From assembly GCA_021779235.1 (NCBI GenBank), contig JAJYBA010000007.1:1-22824 (forward strand): a stretch of 22,824 nucleotides of DNA, written 5' to 3'. The notes beneath the pieces were generated by a model, which saw nothing but the letters and a program-made list of their open reading frames with translations, was not told the DNA's origin and ran no database searches. Position 1 is the first letter of the stretch; each line of letters starts with the position of its first letter. Positions 1 through 7,582 of this stretch are shown one piece after another. The position numbers were made by a program, and so were the translations under genes. The stretch comes from Bacillota bacterium. Lineage in GTDB: Bacteria; Bacillota; Clostridia; Clostridiales; Clostridiaceae.

Positions 1-399
1 ACAGTCTTTACAGATTCCTTTTAAATAAACATGGCTTTCTGTAAGCGTTATTCCTGTCTTTGCTTTTATTTGTTCTTCTATCTGAGGTATAGGGCAATCT
101 ATAACCATTTCCTTATGACACATATCACACTCAATTATATGTTTGTGCGCATTTTTATTTATGGTATAGTTATACATATTGTTTCCCAAATCAAACTTAT
201 TTAAAATCCGTTTATTCTCTAACAAATCTAAGGTTCTATATACCGTGGACAAATCTATTTTTATATCTTCTTTTATAAGTATGGCATATATGAGATTTGC
301 ATTTATAGGTTCTTTACTGCAAACTATAATTTCTAGTATGCTTTTTCTTGCTTTAGTAATTTTTATATTATTTTCTTTTAAATATGAAATTATATTCAT
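1..399 (-). CDS. Fur-family metal-responsive transcriptional regulator (3' end cut off by window edge)
   Basis: DNA-binding repressor of the Fur/Zur/PerR superfamily, acting in the cytoplasm. 133 residues are visible and the frame is still open at the edge; the family usually runs to about 140-150, so only a short tail is missing. The N-terminal half is the winged helix, with the recognition-helix signature DLSTVYRTLDLLE (residues 49-61). The C-terminal half has the metal-site pattern AHKHIIECDMCHKE (His85, His87, Cys91, Cys94) and a second pair in GICKDC (Cys130, Cys133), so the structural four-Cys zinc site is complete. The start ATG at 399 follows a good AAGGTGAT ribosome site. A palindrome overlaps the presumed -10, suggesting autoregulation. 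I cannot tell whether it senses zinc, iron or peroxide; nothing in the sequence decides this. Confidence 0.9.
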   Translation of the reverse strand, partial: MNIISYLKENNIKITKARKSILEIIVCSKEPINANLIYAILIKEDIKIDLSTVYRTLDLLENKRILNKFDLGNNMYNYTINKNAHKHIIECDMCHKEMVIDCPIPQIEEQIKAKTGITLTESHVYLKGICKDC

Positions 400-417
400 T
401 TATATCACCTTACCACG

Positions 418-435
418 TTATTATATCAATAATAA
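418..435 (-). promoter_or_regulatory. Candidate operator/-10 region of the Fur-family gene
   Basis: A perfect inverted repeat, TTATTAT-4 nt-ATAATAA, lies about 20 bases upstream of the Fur-family start. It contains a TATAAT (420-425, minus strand). Its spacing differs from the 7-1-7 PerR box and from the 9-1-9 Fur and Zur boxes, so the assignment as a self-operator is inference. I see no convincing -35. Confidence 0.4.
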
Positions 436-483
436 TATACCTCAATATTGAAATGAATACAAGCAATGCATGGAATAAATCAC

Positions 484-514
484 AAAAAGGCTTCTACAAA
501 AGTAGAAGCCTCTT
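484..514 (-). terminator. Intrinsic terminator after pepD
   Basis: A 10-bp perfect stem (488-497 with 502-511) with an AAAA loop is followed on the minus strand by a run of five T. It sits about 25 bases beyond the pepD stop and ends the mntP-like/pepD unit. Confidence 0.85.
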
Positions 515-536
515 AAAATCCACTAACGTGGCTTAA

Positions 537-1997
537 TTATTTTATTTCCTTTAATATTGCTATTAAGTAATTCCACATTCTATCTGTTGATGAAATACTT
601 AAGTGTTCTTTAGGTGTGTGTACATCATAAATATTAGGTCCAAAAGATATTTGATCAATATTACCTTCAAATTTATCACTAATTAATCCACACTCAAGCC
701 CTGCATGTATAGCCGATATTTCAGGCATCTTACCATATATATCATTATATACCTTTTGGAATACATCCCTTATCTCAGAATTCGGATTATATTGCCACTC
801 TGGATAGTCAGATTCAAATTCTATAGCTGCTCCTACCATTTCTGCAAGTACTATAGTTTCATCACATATTGCTTTCTTTAAAGTCTTTACAGAACTTCTT
901 ACTGCAGAGTCGAATTCAATATTCTCTTCATTAGTTGTAAGAACTCCTATGTTTGTTGAACTTTGTACTAAACCTTTGATAGCCATACTCATAGTCTTAA
1001 CTCCATTTGGAATCAAGAAAAGTATTTGAAGTGCTTTTGTAGCAGTATCATCTGAAAAAGTTTTATTTACTTTATTGTCAAGTATTTCAATAGCTAAATT
1101 AATATCTGGATCAATACCATTTAGTTCATTTTTAAATATATCATTCCACTGTGATAATTTTTCAATAACAATTGCTTTGTCGTTTTCTCTAAATAAGATA
1201 ATAGCATCAGCTTCACGAGGAATTGCGTTATTTTTAGCTCCACCATTTATTGAATTTATTTTAAAGTCTATTACTGATCTTAAATCCATTAAGAAACGAC
1301 CCATAAGTTTGTTAGCGTTGCCTCTTTCTTTGTTGATTTCCATTCCAGAGTGACCGCCATTTAAGCCTCTTAATCTTATTGCACAATTTATAAAGCTTTT
1401 ATCTGCTTCTTCCCAAGTTATTGGAAGCTTTATTTTTTCTCTTACTCCACCTGAACAACTTACAAGAAGTGTTCCTTCTTCTTCTGAATCTATATTTATT
1501 AATATTCTTCCATCTAAATTCTTAGGGTCTATAGCTTGAGCTCCACCCATACCTGTCTCTTCTTCAGTAGTTACTAATAATTCTATTGGTGGGTGAGGTA
1601 TAACACTCGACGCAAGCACTGCAAGACCAAATGCCACTGCAATACCATTGTCAGCACCTAAAGTCGTTCCATTAGCTCTTAAAATGTCACCTTCTACAAT
1701 AAACTCAATAGGGTCTTTTTCAAAATCATGCTCTGTTCCTATGTTTTTTTCACAAACCATGTCCATATGACCTTGAAGTATTATAATTGGTGCATTCTCA
1801 TATCCTTTGGTACCAGGCTTTTTAATTATAACGTTTAATGCTTCATCTTGGATAACGTTCAAATTATGTTCTTTTGCAAAGTTTACTAACCAGTCACTTA
1901 TTGCTTTCTCATTGCCAGAACCTCTTGGAATCTCGTTCATCTCTTTGAAATATTTAAATGCTTCAAATGAATTTAAATCCTTTAATTTTTGTAACAT
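537..1997 (-). CDS. pepD: Aminoacyl-histidine dipeptidase PepD (M20 family metallopeptidase)
   Basis: Cytosolic di-zinc dipeptidase that cleaves small peptides such as Xaa-His (carnosine-like) for amino-acid recycling. 486 residues, the normal PepD length. Visible metal and catalytic motifs: QGHMDMV (His77, Asp79), LGADNGIA (bridging Asp116), TTEEETGMGG (catalytic Glu145-Glu147 cluster), NIDSEEEG (Asp170) and a late His460 in YDVHTPKEH. An upstream in-frame ATG at 2006 is possible, but the AAAGG ribosome site abuts it directly. The ATG at 1997 has proper spacing, so I use that. The gene starts 18 bases after the stop of the MntP-like gene and is probably cotranscribed with it from 2664-2692. 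It ends at a strong terminator. No odd features. Confidence 0.95.
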   Translation of the reverse strand: MLQKLKDLNSFEAFKYFKEMNEIPRGSGNEKAISDWLVNFAKEHNLNVIQDEALNVIIKKPGTKGYENAPIIILQGHMDMVCEKNIGTEHDFEKDPIEFIVEGDILRANGTTLGADNGIAVAFGLAVLASSVIPHPPIELLVTTEEETGMGGAQAIDPKNLDGRILINIDSEEEGTLLVSCSGGVREKIKLPITWEEADKSFINCAIRLRGLNGGHSGMEINKERGNANKLMGRFLMDLRSVIDFKINSINGGAKNNAIPREADAIILFRENDKAIVIEKLSQWNDIFKNELNGIDPDINLAIEILDNKVNKTFSDDTATKALQILFLIPNGVKTMSMAIKGLVQSSTNIGVLTTNEENIEFDSAVRSSVKTLKKAICDETIVLAEMVGAAIEFESDYPEWQYNPNSEIRDVFQKVYNDIYGKMPEISAIHAGLECGLISDKFEGNIDQISFGPNIYDVHTPKEHLSISSTDRMWNYLIAILKEIK

Positions 1998-2015
1998 GTT
2001 TATCATCCTTTCTTT

Positions 2016-2564
2016 TTAAAAAAACATCATCTTTAGCCCGAAAATTATTAATATTATTCCTCCAATATAGTCAGCATATTTCCCTACAACTTCTATTTTT
2101 TTTAGATATTTAGAAATTACAAAGGCAATTGTTGACATTATCAGAGTTATTCCCCCAATAAATAATGTATTTTGAAATAATACAACCTTTGTTATATTAT
2201 TTAATACCGTAAACCCCACTACCATTGCATCTATACTTACGGACACACCTAAAATAAAATACATCTTAGGTTTAAGAAGTGGACATTCTCCTTTATTTTC
2301 AAAGCCTTCCTTAATCATAACCACTCCAACTATGGCAATAATCATACCTCCAATTATGCTTGGCATTGAAGCCACATATGTATTGAAAAGGAACCCGGCA
2401 AAAGCACCTAAGTATGAAAATAAAAATTGAAAAAAGCCAAAGGAAATTATAAATCCTAGCTTATTTCTAAATCTAGTTTGATTGTTTAACCCTATACATA
2501 AAGCTACTCCAAAAGCATCTAAAGATAGTGCTAAAGCAATTATAAATAGTGAGTACAAATCCAT
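2016..2564 (-). CDS. MntP/YtaF-family membrane protein, probable manganese efflux pump
   Basis: Integral membrane protein of about six helices and 182 residues, close to the usual size of MntP manganese exporters. The two diagnostic half-repeats are visible: ALSLDAFGVA in helix 1 (Asp16) and SVSIDAMVVGF midway. These paired aspartates in SLDA/SIDA motifs are the conserved hallmark of MntP. The stretch EGFENKGECPLL is the central cytoplasmic loop. I start it at the ATG at 2564, 9 bases after GGGAGG; an ATG at 2579 overlaps that ribosome site and is unlikely. It has a good sigma-A promoter and leads into pepD. YtaF, a sporulation relative, is the main alternative, but that protein is usually longer. 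I see no yybP-ykoY manganese riboswitch in the roughly 95-base leader. Confidence 0.8.
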   Translation of the reverse strand: MDLYSLFIIALALSLDAFGVALCIGLNNQTRFRNKLGFIISFGFFQFLFSYLGAFAGFLFNTYVASMPSIIGGMIIAIVGVVMIKEGFENKGECPLLKPKMYFILGVSVSIDAMVVGFTVLNNITKVVLFQNTLFIGGITLIMSTIAFVISKYLKKIEVVGKYADYIGGIILIIFGLKMMFF

Positions 2565-2663
2565 GAATTTTCCTCCCAAAATAATACTCTACAATATATT
2601 TAGTCTAATTGCCTTACTATTATTCCAATTTTTCAAATCATCATGTATAGCTTTTCACATACT

Positions 2664-2692
2664 ATTATCGAATACTTACGCTTTATTGTCAA
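2664..2692 (-). promoter_or_regulatory. Sigma-A promoter of the mntP-like/pepD unit
   Basis: On the minus strand TTGACA (2687-2692) is followed after exactly 17 bases by GATAAT (2664-2669). The -35 matches consensus perfectly and the -10 five of six. Transcription would begin near 2657, leaving a leader of about 95 bases. Confidence 0.75.
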
Positions 2693-2740
2693 CAGTGGTT
2701 TAATATCCTAATGTCATATTTATTTTTTCTATTTTAAATA

Positions 2741-2790
2741 TAAAAAGAAAGAAGATTTGAATTTTAATATTCATTACTTCTTTCTTTATC
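2741..2790 (-). terminator. Intrinsic terminator after the first surface-protein gene
   Basis: An 11-bp perfect stem (2744-2754 with 2777-2787) encloses a second small stem (TGAAT/ATTCA) and is followed on the minus strand by a T-rich tail. It lies 30 bases past the stop at 2820. Confidence 0.75.
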
Positions 2791-2819
2791 AAGAGCATCT
2801 TTTAGGATTTAGATAAGCT

Positions 2820-4796
2820 TTATTTCACTTTAATCTTTAGTACTACTGCCCTCACTTCATTTCCAGAAGTTAATGTTTGATTAGTTATCATATATCCATT
2901 TTGATCTACTAAGTAATTTTTTATATTAATCAAGCTTATTCCATCATTGCCTGCGTCAATACCTGGAACCAGATCATTGGGAAAAATTTTATTAGTTTGA
3001 TTAGCTTTTAATATGATTTCATTGGCGACTCCATTAATTTTCAAAGTGCAATCTTTAGATACCTTAATGCTTAAATAAAGTAACTTATCAGTATCCTTAA
3101 AATTAGTTGTATTAGATATATCTGCTATTAATTCACTTTCACTTCCACTTGTAGCAATCTCTTTTCCATTATCTAATACTATGTCTATACTTTTTAAAAT
3201 GTTGTTCTCAATTGGAGGTGTAACATTTCCCCCTGTGCTTCCTCCAGGTATTACAACTGTAGCATCATTTTTCACTGTGCTAATATTTGTATCCTTGCCA
3301 CTTACTTTTACTTCAAGATTATTTTTATCTAGCTCAGTAATAAATGCCGTATCCTCTAACTTTAAGGTAAAAGGCACAGTGGTATACATTTTATTGATTT
3401 TACCATCTAAAATGTTTAATTCCACAGTTTTTGTAACATTTACAATTTCATAATTTCCTTTTAAATTTACTTCACTATTATCCTTTGCCATTATCTCTAC
3501 TTCCTTAATATTACTATTAGCATTTTCTAAAATAGCATTTGATTTAATAGCTACCTTGTCAATTACTGTTTCCCCCGAGGTTTCCACTCTAACAATATTA
3601 TCGCTATTAATGATAACTACAGGAGTTGTAACATTAATCAAATGTATGCTTTCTGTGGCGCCAGATAAAATTTGAATTTCATCCGCTTGTACATTATTTA
3701 AATACACAATTCCACTATTGCCTGGGTTAATAGTGATTGTTCCCTTAACTTTAACATTATACACGTTACAATAATTTCCTTGTATATTTATATTTCCTGT
3801 AATTTCAGCATTGTTAAGTATGCCTTTCTCCTTTAACATATTAATATTTCCTGTTTGCTTAATATTCTTTAAAGTAATACTTTCTGCTAAAAAATTAATT
3901 TCTTTATTCATAATTTTGGGGTCATTCTGATCTAAAGCACCATAAACTTTATTTGGCTCATTAAGATTAATTTCTTTTTCATCTTGAATTTTTTCTTTAA
4001 CCGTAATAACCTTGAGTTTCCATGCTTCATAGGTACCTACTACATTATCTAATTTATTTTCTTTCTTTTTCTTTAGATATGTATTCCAAGTAGTAGATGC
4101 TTCAGTATTTACATGCACATCTAAAACATAGATTCCTGGTTCAGTTGGTATCCATTCTATTTTATTATCATAGTCAGTAACATTTTTTACCCAGCCAGAG
4201 TTTTTATCCTTAGCCTTGCTTGGTGAAAAATAGTGTAGTTTATACTTATAAGGTCCTTTTATACCAGTTACATCCTTAATGCCATTGATTATAACTTTTT
4301 CTCCTAAAGTATATTCTTCCTTTTCAATATCCATGGCCTTGTTTACATATACTCTGTTATTATCATCCTTCTTAACACAGTTTAGGTTTGCTATGTAGTA
4401 TGTGTCATAACTTCCTTGACTTCCCTTATTTATGCCTTCAACCTCTGCCCTTTTAACCCAAACCGATAGCTTGTACTTTCCTTCCGCAAACTTTCTATCT
4501 GGGCTTATTACATAAGGTGTTTTAGCATCTACAGCCTTAGTATATCCCTTTGTGATATCTTCCCAAGTACTGGTATTAACTTTACTAATCCACACTCTAT
4601 ACTGAACCATGCCTTCATAATCGGATGTAACATAAATACTCTGGCTATCCCCTACAACTAGAGGTGAATGCTCCATGCCTACAAAATTAATTTTAGGTAA
4701 TTGCTCTTTTGCATATGCTATAGAACCCGTGAAGCATACGCTTAATGCTAAAACTAATATAGTGAAAACTTTTTTAAGTTGTTTTAAGTTAAACAT
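2820..4796 (-). CDS. Secreted surface protein with Ig-like modules and beta-helix-like repeat (paralog 1)
   Basis: No specific function recognised. 658 residues. The signal peptide runs to about residue 30 (AYA before KEQ). Two Ig-like modules (about 33-265) carry patterns reminiscent of triple-tyrosine (Y_Y_Y) domains, e.g. YKYKLHYF and PGIYVLDVHV. An Asn/Ile/Val-rich stretch (about 285-510) with short NV-x-V-x-G coils looks like a beta-helix. A GGSTGG linker (about 512-530) and a C-terminal beta-rich domain ending KIKVK follow. It is the most divergent of three adjacent paralogs, and its C-terminal domain is not recognisably that of the other two. No LPXTG, SLH or choline-binding anchor is seen. 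The start at 4796 has AAAGGTGG before it; an in-frame ATG at 4856 lies inside the -35 and is rejected. It may be a surface-layer or adhesin component (inference). Confidence 0.8.
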   Translation of the reverse strand: MFNLKQLKKVFTILVLALSVCFTGSIAYAKEQLPKINFVGMEHSPLVVGDSQSIYVTSDYEGMVQYRVWISKVNTSTWEDITKGYTKAVDAKTPYVISPDRKFAEGKYKLSVWVKRAEVEGINKGSQGSYDTYYIANLNCVKKDDNNRVYVNKAMDIEKEEYTLGEKVIINGIKDVTGIKGPYKYKLHYFSPSKAKDKNSGWVKNVTDYDNKIEWIPTEPGIYVLDVHVNTEASTTWNTYLKKKKENKLDNVVGTYEAWKLKVITVKEKIQDEKEINLNEPNKVYGALDQNDPKIMNKEINFLAESITLKNIKQTGNINMLKEKGILNNAEITGNINIQGNYCNVYNVKVKGTITINPGNSGIVYLNNVQADEIQILSGATESIHLINVTTPVVIINSDNIVRVETSGETVIDKVAIKSNAILENANSNIKEVEIMAKDNSEVNLKGNYEIVNVTKTVELNILDGKINKMYTTVPFTLKLEDTAFITELDKNNLEVKVSGKDTNISTVKNDATVVIPGGSTGGNVTPPIENNILKSIDIVLDNGKEIATSGSESELIADISNTTNFKDTDKLLYLSIKVSKDCTLKINGVANEIILKANQTNKIFPNDLVPGIDAGNDGISLINIKNYLVDQNGYMITNQTLTSGNEVRAVVLKIKVK

Positions 4797-4826
4797 TATT
4801 GACCACCTTTCATACCTTTTGCTTAT

Positions 4827-4856
4827 ATTATAACATTGAATAAAATGTATTTTCAA
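4827..4856 (-). promoter_or_regulatory. Promoter of surface-protein paralog 1
   Basis: TTGAAA (4851-4856), an 18-base spacer and TATAAT (4827-4832) on the minus strand. Transcription would start near 4820, only about 25 bases before the chosen start codon. Unlike its two neighbours, this gene has no long hairpin leader. Confidence 0.65.
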
Positions 4857-4970
4857 TTATTTTGAAGCATATTCACCTAAACTTTGTAAGTATAGCTATT
4901 TTCTTTCTTATAAACTGTAATCTAATAAAAAATTATATATATTATAAATTTATACACTATTATAATATAA

Positions 4971-5013
4971 AAGGAACTTTATGATTAATTTAGTGTTAAT
5001 CATAAAGTTCCTT
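4971..5013 (-). terminator. Intrinsic terminator after surface-protein paralog 2
   Basis: A perfect 18-bp stem (4971-4988 with 4996-5013) with a 7-base loop is followed by TTTT on the minus strand. It separates paralog 2 from paralog 1, so they are independent transcripts. Confidence 0.85.
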
Positions 5014-5040
5014 AATAATTAATTTAGGCTCTAAAAGATA

Positions 5041-7209
5041 TTATTTTACATTTACAGTAAACGTAATAGTTTGATTATTAATTATTGCTGTAACTATATA
5101 AGTACCTTTCAAATCTCCTAGTGTCATTGCATCAGTATTTATTTTTGGAAAAACTGTTTTAGTATCAACTTGAGTTATTCTCATATCTCCTACTGCTTTG
5201 TCATAAATTTTTGTTCCTTTTGCAGAAATTTTACTAATTTCTAGTCCCTCTACATTTATAGAGAAATCTTCATTTTCACTACTGTATATCTTTGCGTATT
5301 CTGCAAATTCTGTATAAGTCATTTTCTTAAACATATATAATAGTTCAACAGTACTCATATTTGCAAATTCAGTACCTATTCTTTTTACATTTAAGAAAGC
5401 CTTTAAAGTTTCAGTGTTCGTTATTGTACCTGTTGTTGTTGAAATATTAATGTTTAAGCTATTTATACCTGTTATTAAGTCAGCAAAAGGTAATAGAGCT
5501 AATAAATCTGCATCTGCCTTTTCTTGGAATAATTTTGTAAAAGTAAGATCAGGTTGTTTTATACTAACATCTATACTTCTAGCTAAAATATTTGAAGTAT
5601 CATAATTACTAACAGTTATGTAAGTATTATCTTGCATTAATTTCATACTATCTGTTACTAACTTATCTATAGATGCTGGAATTGGAGTTGTTGGGAGTGT
5701 TGGAGGTGTTGTTCCACCACCAGTTCCTGGTGTTGGTGCAATTGGTTTTACAATAGTAATAACTATTCCTGTACCTGTTTGAGTAACAGTAACATTATTG
5801 CTATTATTTAATGTTGTAACTACTGCACCACTTCCTAAATCTAAATTTACATTAGTATTAACAGTTATACTTATAACTTTAGCGTTATTTGCTAATTTAA
5901 TAGTAACTTTATTATTAGCTTTAATATCTTTATCAAAAGTTCCTCTTAATTCTATAGTAAATTCTTTTTTATCTGTATTTTCAGTAGTTCCAATCTCTCC
6001 AAAAGATCCTTCAGTTGCTTCAAGAATTACATTTGAAGCAACTGTAGTACTTTCAATTTTTGTTTTCCCTTTAATTTCTATTCTAACTACATTCTTAACA
6101 TTATTACTATTAACAACAAGCTTCAAAGCATTAACATTATTAAAATGTATACTATTTGATGCGCCTGAAAGAACTTCAATCTTGTCAGCATTAACATTAT
6201 TAAGGTTTACAGTACCATTTTCTCCTGGATTAAGAACTAAAGTTCCTTGAACTTTAACATTATTTAATGTTACATTATCTCCAGTTATCGTAACATTTCC
6301 TTTGACATTTACATTATTTAATACAACATCATTTGCTGTTATATTAACATTTTTATTTATTTCCATTGGTTGATTTACATCTTTTGAACCATATATTTCG
6401 CCTTTTTCTACTAAATTGATTTCTGTAGGTTCAACCTTATCTTTAACAGTTATTACCTTTAACTTCCAAGCTTCATATACTCGTCCATTTAATTTAGCTT
6501 GCTTAGCCCATAAAGTAGAATTTGATGACATAGTCCAAAGGTCAAGTACATAAGTACCAGGTTTATTAGCCACCCAAGTTAAATTCTCCTTATCTCTATA
6601 ATTAGTCTTGTCCATAATCCACATATTATTATTTACGTCGTAAATATGTAATTTATAAGTATATGGAGCCTTCATTCCTGATATGTCTTTTATTCCAGCT
6701 ATATTTACTGTTTCTCCAACCACATAGTTGTCCTTTTCAACATTCATATCCCCATTGGAGTAAACTCTATTGCTATTATCTTTGCTTACACAATTTAAAT
6801 ATGTAACATAATAGCTGTCATAGTCTCCACTTTTGTTTTTAAATTTACCCTCAGTATCTGCTTTTTTCACCCAAATAGAAAGCTTGTACTTTCCGATTTC
6901 ATACTTAGCTATTCCATTAATTGAACTAATTTCATTTGCATTTACTGCAGCAGTATACCCTGGAGTTAATTCTTGCCATTTATCTGTTCCAATTTTGTTT
7001 TGAAACACTCTGTACTGAACTTTTTCTGCCCCTACAGAACTTAAGTAAAATGTCTCTGTATCACCAACCACTAGCGGTGAATGTTCAACCCCTACAAAAG
7101 TTACTTTTGGAGTAGCTTCAGTAGCTTTTACTGGTACAGAACTTAGACAAGTGATAACAGTTAATACTACAGCTAACACTGAACTAAGCCTTTTTTTTAA
7201 TTTAACCAT
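5041..7209 (-). CDS. Secreted surface protein with Ig-like modules and beta-helix-like repeat (paralog 2)
   Basis: Exported protein of 722 residues, function not recognised. Signal peptide to about residue 30 (VKA before TEATP). Two Ig-like/triple-tyrosine-like modules (about 32-260) contain EHSPLVVGD, KYKLSIWVKKADTEG, YTYKLHIYD and PGTYVLDLW. An Asn-ladder beta-helix-like stretch (about 265-485) has repeated coils such as LNNVNVKGNVTITGD. A Pro/Thr/Gly linker (about 488-508) and a C-terminal domain ending TFTVNVK complete it. The N-terminal two thirds are nearly the same as the gene at 7583-10600; the C-terminal domain is a diverged relative (shared [LM]TY-x-[ED]F, a GDMRIT-like stretch and the end strand). 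A GTG-started form beginning at 7227 overlaps the AGAGGGG ribosome site, so I use the ATG at 7209. No wall anchor is visible. It is expressed alone, from its own leader to its own terminator. Confidence 0.85.
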   Translation of the reverse strand: MVKLKKRLSSVLAVVLTVITCLSSVPVKATEATPKVTFVGVEHSPLVVGDTETFYLSSVGAEKVQYRVFQNKIGTDKWQELTPGYTAAVNANEISSINGIAKYEIGKYKLSIWVKKADTEGKFKNKSGDYDSYYVTYLNCVSKDNSNRVYSNGDMNVEKDNYVVGETVNIAGIKDISGMKAPYTYKLHIYDVNNNMWIMDKTNYRDKENLTWVANKPGTYVLDLWTMSSNSTLWAKQAKLNGRVYEAWKLKVITVKDKVEPTEINLVEKGEIYGSKDVNQPMEINKNVNITANDVVLNNVNVKGNVTITGDNVTLNNVKVQGTLVLNPGENGTVNLNNVNADKIEVLSGASNSIHFNNVNALKLVVNSNNVKNVVRIEIKGKTKIESTTVASNVILEATEGSFGEIGTTENTDKKEFTIELRGTFDKDIKANNKVTIKLANNAKVISITVNTNVNLDLGSGAVVTTLNNSNNVTVTQTGTGIVITIVKPIAPTPGTGGGTTPPTLPTTPIPASIDKLVTDSMKLMQDNTYITVSNYDTSNILARSIDVSIKQPDLTFTKLFQEKADADLLALLPFADLITGINSLNINISTTTGTITNTETLKAFLNVKRIGTEFANMSTVELLYMFKKMTYTEFAEYAKIYSSENEDFSINVEGLEISKISAKGTKIYDKAVGDMRITQVDTKTVFPKINTDAMTLGDLKGTYIVTAIINNQTITFTVNVK

Positions 7210-7235
7210 TTTTTCCCCTCTTTTCACATTTAGTC

Positions 7236-7304
7236 AACTGAAATTCTCAGTCTTTTATATAAAAGGCATTTGCCTTTTAAGCAATATATTGTAAGATTAT
7301 TATA
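7236..7304 (-). promoter_or_regulatory. Promoter -10 and two-hairpin 5' leader of paralog 2
   Basis: On the minus strand a TATAAT (7299-7304) with no clear -35 is followed by hairpin 1, AAAAGGC/GCCTTTT (7261-7278, 4-base loop), and hairpin 2, GACTGA/TCAGTT (7236-7252, closing G-U pair). AGAGGGG and the ATG at 7209 come next. The same arrangement, with changed loops and preserved stems, precedes the gene at 10600. I match it to no known riboswitch. An mRNA-stabilising or protein-binding leader is plausible. Confidence 0.6.
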
Positions 7305-7483
7305 ACACAATATGCTAATATAGTGGTATTTTATTAAACAATATCATAAATTTCAATAAAATAACATTATTTACTTATCATTTCCAACTAAATTTATATC
7401 AAATTTCTATGTTAATATTTCAAAGGGAAATAGATATACTTAGTTAATACTTATTAAGTGATAGAGTATATGTAATTTAAAAT

Positions 7484-7529
7484 AAAAACAGAGATATTTA
7501 ATGCTAAATCATCAAATATCTCTGTTTTT
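7484..7529 (-). terminator. Intrinsic terminator after surface-protein paralog 3
   Basis: A perfect 16-bp stem (7484-7499 with 7514-7529), loop of 14 bases. The T-rich arm is followed by further T on the minus strand, and the structure could also stop plus-strand transcription. Confidence 0.8.
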
Positions 7530-7582
7530 ATTTTTTATTTGATATACCTTAAAACATAAGTTTCAAGATTATTTTTTAATTA

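Larger units (their letters stand above)
7210..7582. other. Intergenic region between paralogs 3 and 2
   Basis: 373 bases with no coding sequence that I can support. It holds the paralog 3 terminator (7484-7529), an AT-rich stretch (about 7305-7480) in which I see nothing specific, and the paralog 2 promoter and leader (7210-7304). Confidence 0.7.

Noticed and set aside
179..451. Plus-strand open frame of 90 codons near the left edge
   Set aside because: It lies opposite the Fur-family gene, which has full metal-site and helix motifs and a good ribosome site on the minus strand.
2565..2663. Possible manganese riboswitch (yybP-ykoY) in the MntP-like leader
   Set aside because: The leader is about 95 bases and lacks the recognisable conserved stem and loop sequences of that class.
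6110..6360. Recurring words such as AACATTATTAA that look like a short repeat array
   Set aside because: They encode the repeated LNNV coils of the beta-helix-like region, stay in frame, and have irregular spacing. Not CRISPR. The same applies at about 9500-9730.
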